A DNA stretch of 46,060 nt from Byssovorax sp. (GTDB lineage: Bacteria > Myxococcota_A > Polyangia > Polyangiales > Polyangiaceae). The position numbers and the translations under genes were made by a program. The stretch's first letter is position 1. Each line of letters opens with the position of its first letter. The notes under the pieces are model-generated. The model was not told the DNA's origin. It searched no databases and was given only the letters and a program-made list of their open reading frames with translations. Of the stretch, positions 18,801 to 46,060 are shown in pieces. The stretch covers positions 1 to 46,060 of the forward strand of contig JANYGI010000081.1 of NCBI GenBank assembly GCA_025362495.1. Direction: 5' to 3'.

Positions 18801-21800
18801 GAGCACGCGACGGAGCGAGCGCAGGCCGTCGAGGTCGCCGTCGACCATGGCGTTGAAGAGGCCCGCGGTGAGCCAGAGCGTGGTGACGCCGTGGCGGCGG
18901 ATCACGCCGCCCAGCTCGTCGAGCGCCGCGAGATCGCCGGGGAAGACCACGAGCTTTCCGCCGTTGAGGAGCGGGCCCCAGATCTCGAACGTCGCGGCGT
19001 CGAAGGCGATCGGCGCGAACTGGAGGAAGACCTCGTCGGCGCCGAACGCGGCGTAGTCCGTGCCCTTGACGAGGCGGACGACGCCGCGGTGGAGGACGAG
19101 CACTCCCTTGGGCGTGCCCGTCGATCCCGAGGTGTACATCACGTACGCGAGGCTCTCGCCGGTGGTCGCGGCGGGGAGGCGCGCGTCGCTCTCGGCCGCG
19201 AGATCCGGGGCGGCGGCGTCGACGATCGCGACGCCGTCGACGCCGAGGGCCGCGACGTCGCTCGCGGCGGCGGCGGCGGTGACGATCACCCGGAGCCCGG
19301 CGTCGTCGCGGAGGAAGGCGAGGCGCTGCGGCGGGTAGCCGGGATCGAGCGGGACGTAGGCGCCGCCGGCCTTGAGGATCGCCAGCGTGGCGATGACCAT
19401 CTCGAGCGAGCGACGCGCGAAGAGGCCGACGCGCACCTCGGGGCCGACGCCCTGCTTGCGGAGCGCGTGCGCGAGGCGATTGGCGCGGCGATCGAGCTCG
19501 CGGTAGGTGAGCTCGGCGTCGCCGAAGACGACGGCGACGGCGTCGGGCGAGGCGTCGACATGGGCCTCGAACACGGCGGCGATCCCGGCGTCGCGCGGGT
19601 AGTCGGTGCGCGCGCCGCTCCACGAATCGAGCAGGATCCGGCGCTCGGCCTCGGGCAGGATCGGCAGCTCCCAGAGCCGCCGCGACGGATCGGCGACGAT
19701 GCCCGTGAGCAGGACGTCGAGGTGGCCGATCATCCGATCGATGGTGGCCACGTCGAAGAGATCGGTCGCGTACTCGATCGAGGCGGTGAGCGTGCCGCGC
19801 GCGGTCCGGGCCATCGCGAGGGAGAGATCGAACTTGGCCGTGGTGCTCTCGACGTTGACGCTGCGGCGGCGGACGCCGTCGAGATCGAGGGCGCTCGACG
19901 CCGCGTTCTGGAGGACGAAGAGCACCTGAAACAGAGGCGATCGGCCGAGATCGCGCTCGGGCGCGACGGCCTGCACCAGGCGCTCGAAGGGCGTGTCCTG
20001 GTGGGCGTAGGCGCCGAGGCAGGTATCCTTCACGCGCGCCAGGAGATCCCGGAAGCTCTGCTCGGGATCGATCTCGGCGCGGAGGACGAGGGTGTTGACG
20101 AAGAAGCCAATCAGGCCCTCGGTCTCGGCCTGCGTGCGGCCGGCGATCGGGGTGCCGACGACGACGTCGTCTTGCCCGGTCGTGCGGTGCAGGAGCACGT
20201 CGAACGCCGCGAGCAGGGTCATGAAGAGCGTCACGCCTTGCTGGCGCGCGAGGGCTTCGAGGCCGGCGGTGATCTCCGCGGAGACGGTGAACGATCGGTG
20301 CGCGCCGCGGTGGCTCGGGGCCGCGGGGCGCGGACGATCGGTGGGGAGCTCGATCGCCGCGGGCGCGCCCTGGAGTCGCTGTCGCCAGTACGCGAGCTGC
20401 GCGTCGAGAACGTCGCCGACGAGCCAGGCGCGCTGCCACGCGGCGTAGTCGGCGTACTGAATCGGGAGGGCGGGCAGCGAGGCGCCCGAGCCGGCGACGT
20501 GGGCGCGGTAGAGCGTCGAGATTTCGCGGTTCAAGATCCCGAGCGTCCAGGCGTCCGAGACGATGTGGTGGAGCGCGACGAAGAGGACGTGATCGTCGTC
20601 GGCGAGCTCGAACAGCCGCGCGCGGACGAGCGGCCCCGTCGCGAGATCGAAGGGACGCGCCACCTCGGCGGCGAGCTCGCGGCGGACGGCGACCTCGCGT
20701 TCACGGATGGGCAACGACGTCACCGACGTCAACGGGAGATCCAGATCGAGGTCGTCGTGGATGATCTGGACGGGTTGCCCGCCGGACTCGGCGAAGGTGG
20801 TGCGCAGCGACTCGTGCCGGAGCACGACGTCGTGGAGCGCGCGCCGGAGGGCGGCGACGTCGAGCGCGCCCGCGAGGTGCATCGTGGTCGGGACGACGTA
20901 CGAAGGATCGCCGGGCTCGAGCTGATCGAGGAACCAGAGGCGCTCCTGCGCGAACGAGGCCGGCAGCGGGCCCCCGCGGGGCACGCGGACCATCGGCGGC
21001 GCGGCGACGCCGTGGCCGGCCCGGAGCGCGGCCTCGACCCGCGCCGCGAGCCCTGACGGCGACGGCGCATCGAAGAGGGCGCGGAGCGGGAGATCGACGG
21101 CGAACGCTGTGCGGATGCGGGCCATGACCTGCGTGGCCAGGAGCGAGTGCCCGCCGCGATCGAAGAAGTCGTCGTGGGCGCCGATCTCGGTCGCCGCGAG
21201 GACCTCGCCAAAGATCGTCGCGAGGGCCGCCTCGACCGGGCCGCGTGGAGCCACGTAGACGCGAGCCTCGACCGGCGCGCCGCTCGGCGCGGGGAGCTGC
21301 TTGCGATCGATCTTGCCACTCGCCGTGAGCGGCAGGGCGTCGAGCAGCACGAACGCTGCTGGCACCATGTACTCGGGGAGGCGCTCTTTCAGCGCCGCGC
21401 GGAGCTCTGCCGACGTGGGCGCGGCCCCCGCAGCCGCCGCCAGGTACGCGACGATCTTCTTGTCACCGGGCACATCCTCGCGCGCGACGACGACCACCTC
21501 GCGCACCCCGGGGTGGCCGGAGAGCGCCGCCTCGATCTCGCCGAGCTCGATGCGAAAACCCCGTATTTTCACCTGAAAATCGCTGCGACCGAGGTACTCG
21601 ATCGCCCCGGTCGGGAGCCACCGCGCCACGTCTCCGGTGCGGTAGAGCGGGTAGCCGTCTCCGGGCACGAAGGGATCGGCGACGAAGCGCTCGGCCGTGA
21701 GCTCGGGGCGGTCGAGGTAGCCGCGCGCGACCTGGACGCCGCCGATGTAGAGCTCGCCGCGCTCGCCGATCGGGACCGGGATCATGCGCGCGTCGAGGAG

Positions 21801-24385
21801 GTAGATCCGCACGTTGGCGATCGGCTTGCCGATGGGCACGATCGCCGAGCCAGCAACGCACTCCCACGCGGTCACGTCGACCGCGGCCTCGGTCGGGCCG
21901 TAGAGGTTGACCAGCCGCGCGCCGGGCAAGCGCGCCGCGAAGGCGTCGACCATCGCCGGCAACAGCGCCTCGCCGCTGGAGAAGACGCGCTGCAACGACG
22001 CGCAGCGCGTGCGCGCGACGGGGAGATCGACCTCGTCGAGGAAGGCCGCGAGCATCGAGGGGACGAAGTGGATCGTCGAGATGCGCTGCCTGGCGATGAG
22101 CTCCACGAGGTACGCCGGATCCCGGTGTCCATCGGGCTTCGCGATGACCAGCGTCGCGCCGAACATCAGCGGCCAGAAGAGCTCCCACACCGAGACGTCG
22201 AAGCTGAAGGGCGTCTTCTGGAGGACGCGATCGTCGCCGGTGAGGCCGTACGCTTCCTGCATCCACTGGAGGCGATTGAGGATGCCGCGGTGCTCGTTCA
22301 TCGCGCCCTTCGGCCGCCCCGTCGAGCCCGACGTGTAAATGACGTAGGCGAGGTTCGTGAGGGCGAGCTCGCCGCGATCCACCCGTGAATCCGGCTCGAT
22401 TTCGATCGCCTGCCACCCGGTGTCGAGGCGCAGCACCTCGGCGCGGTGCGGCGGGAGCGCGGCCTCGAGGTGCGCCTGCGTCAGCAGGATCGAGACCTTG
22501 GTGTCGTCGAGCATGAAGGCCAGACGATCGGTGGGGTACTCGGGATCGAGCGGCACGTACGCGCCGCCGGCCCGGAGCACGGCGTGGAGCGCGACGACCA
22601 GCTCGATCGATCGTTCGAGGCACACGCCGACGAGCACGTCGGGCCCGACGCCGCGACGACGGAGGGCGTGCGCGAGCCGGTTCGCCCGCCGGTCGAACTC
22701 GCGGTACGTGAGCGAAATCCCCTCGAAAACAAGGGCTATCGCGTCGGGTGTCGCCGCCGCCTGGGCCTCGACGAGCTCGTGCACGAGCCGGCTCCGCGGG
22801 TAGTCGATGCGTGTGGCGTTGAAGTCGTCGACGACGACGCGACGCTCGGCCGCGGGCAGGATCGGCAGCGCGCCCACGGCCTGCGAGGGATCGGCGACGA
22901 TGCCTTCGAGGAGCACGCCGAGGTGCGCGCCCATCGCGTCGATGGTGCGGGCCTCGAAGAGATCGGTGGCGTACTCGATCACGCCGTAAAGGCCGCTCGG
23001 GGCGTCGGCCATCGCGATGGTGAGATCGAACTTCGAGGTGCCGCTGTCGACGGCCATGCCGCGGCGCCGCACCGAGGTGATCGGGCCCGCCTCGCCGCCG
23101 GCGTTCTGGAGCGAGAAGAGCACCTGGAACAGCGGCGATCGGCTGGGATCGCGCTCGGGCGAGATCGCCTGCACCAGGCGCTCGAAGGGCATGTCCTGGT
23201 GGGCGTAGGCGCCGAGGCACGTGGCCTTCACCTGCGCGAGGAGGACGCGGAATGGCGCCTCGGGATCGACCTCGGCGCGGAGGACGAGGGTGTTGACGAA
23301 GAAGCCGATCAGCGGCTCGGTCTCGGGGCGGGTGCGGCCGGCGATCGGCGAGCCGACGACGAGATCGTCCTGGCCGCTGCTGCGCGCGAGGAGCACAGAG
23401 GCCGCCGCGAGGAGCAGCATGAACAGGGTCACGCCCTCGCGCTGGGCGAGCTCGCGCAGCGCCGCGGAGAGCTCGGGCGAGAGGGTGAAGCGGCGCCACG
23501 ATCCCGCGAGCGAGGGCACCGGCGGGCGCGGGCGATCCGTCGGGAGATCGATCGAGGCCGGCGCGCCGGCGAGGCGCTTTTTCCAGTACGCGAGCTGGCG
23601 ATCGAGGGCGTCGCCGCCGAGCGCGTCGCGCTGCCACGCGGCGAAATCGCCGTACTGGATCGGGAGCTCGGGCAGCGGCGACGGCTGACCCGCGGCGAAG
23701 GCGTCGTAGAGCACGCCGAGCTCGCGCGCGAAGACGTTGCTCGACCACCCGTCGGACACGATGTGGTGCATCGCCGAGACCAGCACGTGCTCGTCGGGGC
23801 CGAGCCGGAGCAGCCGGGCGCGGAGGAGCGGCCCGCTCGCGAGATCGAACGAGCGACGCGACTCGAGCGCGATCTCGCGCCGCATGGCGAGCTCGCGCTC
23901 CGGCGGCGCGAGCGGCGAGAGATCAGTGATCGTGAGCGGGACGGCGACGCGCTCGTGGATCACCGTGATCGGCTGGCCTTCGAGCGACGAGAACGTGGTC
24001 CGCAGCGCCTCGTGGCGGCGGACGATCTCTTCCACCGCGCGCTGGAGCGCGTCGGTGGCGAGCGGGCCTTCGAGGCGAAGCGCCGCGGGGATCGCGTACG
24101 CGGCGCCGCCGGGCTCGAGCTGTTCGAGGAACCAGAGGCGCTCCTGACCGAACGAGAGCGGCGGCGGCCGATCTCGAGGGATCGCGGAGATCGGCTGCTT
24201 GGTCCCGTCGCTGGCCATCTGCGCGGCCTCGACGAGGAAGCGGCGGATGTCTTCCTTGCGAGCCTTGAGCTCGTCCTTGAGCTCCGGGGTCAGCGCGCCC
24301 TTGGGGGCGCTGAACTTCACGGCGTCGCCCTCCAGCCAGAGCTTCACGCCGAGGCCGCGGAGGTGAAGAAGAAACTCGATCTCGC

Positions 24386-24389
<4 letters not shown>
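9897..24389 (-). CDS. Nonribosomal peptide synthetase B: docking-(C-A-T)x4-E
   Basis: 4,830 residues. Domains in order: TubC_N docking (1-60), then four C-A-T modules (about 70-1117, 1130-2180, 2193-3236, 3250-4303), an epimerisation domain (4316-4776) and an acidic tail. Each condensation domain keeps the catalytic His and Asp of HHxxxDG, and each carrier has the phosphopantetheine Ser (GGHSLLATQ three times, GGDSILSIQ before E). A-domain codes predict Ser, Val, Val and Asn, the last converted to D-Asn while bound. All C domains look LCL-type. There is no thioesterase, reductase or terminal condensation domain, which is odd for a last protein. The GTG start at 24389 overlaps the NRPS-A stop in a GTGA arrangement, with GAGGG upstream, so the two are translationally coupled. 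It accepts the chain from NRPS-A in the cytoplasm. Confidence 0.97.
9937..9960. repeat. Hexanucleotide repeat TCGCCG x4 in the NRPS-B C-terminus
   Basis: Four perfect TCGCCG units, preceded by TCGTCG, encode an alternating Gly-Asp run on the minus strand within the last 25 codons of NRPS-B. Slippage by one unit would add or remove two residues without a frameshift. The encoded tail is strongly acidic. Confidence 0.8.
10060..14635 (-). other. NRPS module 11: C-A(Asn)-T-E, predicted D-Asn
   Basis: The condensation motif near 14,212 is HHIVSDGWS. The A-domain reads FDLTVTSLF, LVKITPAHL, IIGGEAL and EYGPTETVVG, code DLTKIGEVGK for asparagine. The carrier has GGDSILSIQ (Ser at about 11,589), the form typical before an epimerisation domain. 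The E domain shows HHLAVDGVSW (near 11,034), VDLEGHGRE, RTVGWFTSIFPV and FNYLGQFD, so it should be active. An Ala/Pro/Ser insert of about 30 residues follows FNYLGQFD. Confidence 0.85.
14675..17810 (-). other. NRPS module 10: C-A(Val)-T
   Basis: The condensation motif near 17,386 is HHIVTDGWS. The A-domain code is DAFWLGGTFK, the same as module 9, and the two A-domains are nearly identical along their N-terminal halves (RVGLFARRSLEMVIATLAIL in both), pointing to tandem duplication. Predicted substrate is valine. The carrier Ser codon is at about 14,790. Confidence 0.82.
17845..20995 (-). other. NRPS module 9: C-A(Val)-T
   Basis: The condensation motif near 20,566 is HHIVSDAWT, with Ala for Gly. 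The A-domain reads FDAATFEIW, LWLTAGLF, VLTGGDAL and GYGPTEGTTF, code DAFWLGGTFK, one step from the valine code DAFWIGGTFK. Core motif A10 is GKVARKAL, where Asp of the usual GKIDR is Ala; the catalytic Lys is intact. The carrier Ser codon is at about 17,964. Confidence 0.82.
21035..24180 (-). other. NRPS module 8: C-A(Ser)-T
   Basis: The condensation motif near 23,763 is HHIVSDGWS. The A-domain repeats the module 1 pattern (FDVSVWELF, IHFVPSML, VFSSGEAL, LYGPTEAAVD), code DVWHFSLVDK for serine. The carrier motif is DRGGHSLLATQ, with Arg where others have Leu, Ser codon at about 21,144. The A8 AT-rich patch is at 21,553-21,580. Confidence 0.86.
24205..24389 (-). other. TubC_N docking domain of NRPS-B
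   Basis: Residues 1-60 of NRPS-B contain a first helix (EFLLHLRGLGV), a beta-hairpin (KLWLEGDAVKFSAPKGA) and a final helix (LTPELKDELKARKEDIRRFL). This is the pattern of the TubC_N docking family described from tubulysin synthetase of myxobacteria. It receives the upstream synthetase through the upstream tail, and excludes NRPS-B from being a chain-initiating protein. Confidence 0.85.
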
Positions 24390-45744
<21,355 letters not shown>

Positions 45745-45757
<13 letters not shown>

Positions 45758-45780
45758 CTACCGCGAAGCCGCAGCCGCGC
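45745..45780. other. Probable chimeric assembly junction
   Basis: Leftward, the minus strand continues the condensation domain of NRPS-A in frame up to PWLKEL (45,752-45,757), then meets a TAG. Rightward, the plus strand enters the middle of a radical SAM coding sequence of a different base composition. Neither gene has a proper end at this point, so both are cut by the same join. The exact breakpoint lies within about 45,745-45,765. Confidence 0.75.
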
Positions 45781-46060
45781 CGCGGCCGCCGACGGTGGTG
45801 ACCGAGGAACGTGCGCGCTCGATCATCAGCCGCAACGACTCGCCGGACATCCCGTTCGAACAATCGATCAATCCGTATCGCGGCTGCGAGCACGGCTGCG
45901 TGTATTGCTACGCGCGGCCCTCGCACGCTTATCTCAATCTTTCCGCCGGCATCGATTTCGAGACCCGGCTGTTCGCGAAGACGAATGCGGCGGAACTGCT
46001 CTGCGGTGAGCTCGGCAAGCGCGGCTATGTGTGTTCGCCGATCAACCTCGGCGCGAATAC
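45759..46060 (+). CDS. PA0069 family radical SAM protein, partial at both ends
   Basis: About 100 residues are visible in the frame whose codons include 45,783-45,785. It reads TEERARSIISRNDSPD, then PFEQSINPYRG, the iron-sulfur motif CEHGCVYC (C-x3-C-x2-C that holds a [4Fe-4S] cluster and binds SAM), ARPSHAYLNLS, FETRLFAK and INLGANT. These are hallmarks of the PA0069/SplB-related radical SAM family, widespread in Proteobacteria and of unknown substrate. The N-terminal part (about 50-60 residues in relatives) is missing at the junction and the C-terminal two thirds lie beyond the window. Codon use (TAT, AAT, TTT and CGT accepted) differs from the extreme GC3 of the NRPS. The wording resembles gammaproteobacterial (Xanthomonadales-like) homologues, so it probably comes from another organism. 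Confidence 0.85.

Noticed and set aside
10431-21056. A 3,541-codon open frame on the plus strand opposite NRPS-B
   Set aside because: It is fully antisense to NRPS-B and consists of Arg/Glu/Asp/His-rich text with no domains. High third-position GC in the NRPS removes stops from the complementary frame.

Overview
This high-GC window (about 70% G+C by eye) reads as DNA from a large-genome myxobacterium, most likely order Polyangiales. The signs are lipoproteins with long Ser/Gly/Ala linkers, a Ser/Thr kinase with a C-terminal membrane block, and very large NRPS genes with TubC-type docking. The last ~300 bases are different. They encode the N-terminal half of a PA0069-type radical SAM protein in a lower-GC, gammaproteobacterial style, and they cut into the NRPS reading frame near 45,758. 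That join looks like a chimeric assembly junction, so nothing right of about 45,750 should be used as context for the NRPS cluster.

Layout. 377-2572 (+): a hypothetical protein with histone-H1-like Lys/Ala/Pro tails, a putative lipoprotein and a small zinc-ribbon protein. 2655-5302 (-): a truncated Ser/Gly/Ala-rich lipoprotein with one beta-propeller-like repeat, downstream of a membrane Ser/Thr kinase. 5409-5822 (+): a NuiA-type nuclease inhibitor. 5884-9844 (-): a seven-repeat propeller lipoprotein, a NucA-type DNA/RNA non-specific endonuclease, a CapA-family metallophosphatase-like protein and a TetR regulator. 9897-45757 (-): two giant NRPS genes overlapping by 4 bp.

The NRPS proteins form one assembly line of 11 visible modules. 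NRPS-A carries a truncated C, then A-T, then six C-A-T modules, and ends in an acidic tail. NRPS-B carries a TubC_N docking domain, four C-A-T modules and a terminal epimerisation domain. Adenylation codes read by eye give Ser-Asp-Asn-Pro-Val-Gly-Gly-Ser-Val-Val-(D)Asn. There is no thioesterase or reductase, so release must use a trans enzyme, or the chain is passed on to an NRPS outside the window. The TetR, CapA and nuclease genes follow NRPS-B with gaps of 52, 5 and 33 bp and may be co-transcribed with it.

The main points for a second look are: the product and release route of the NRPS; an AT-rich rare-codon patch at core motif A8 in exactly modules 2, 4, 6 and 8; the NucA-like nuclease and NuiA-like inhibitor encoded within 3 kb of each other; and the chimeric right end.
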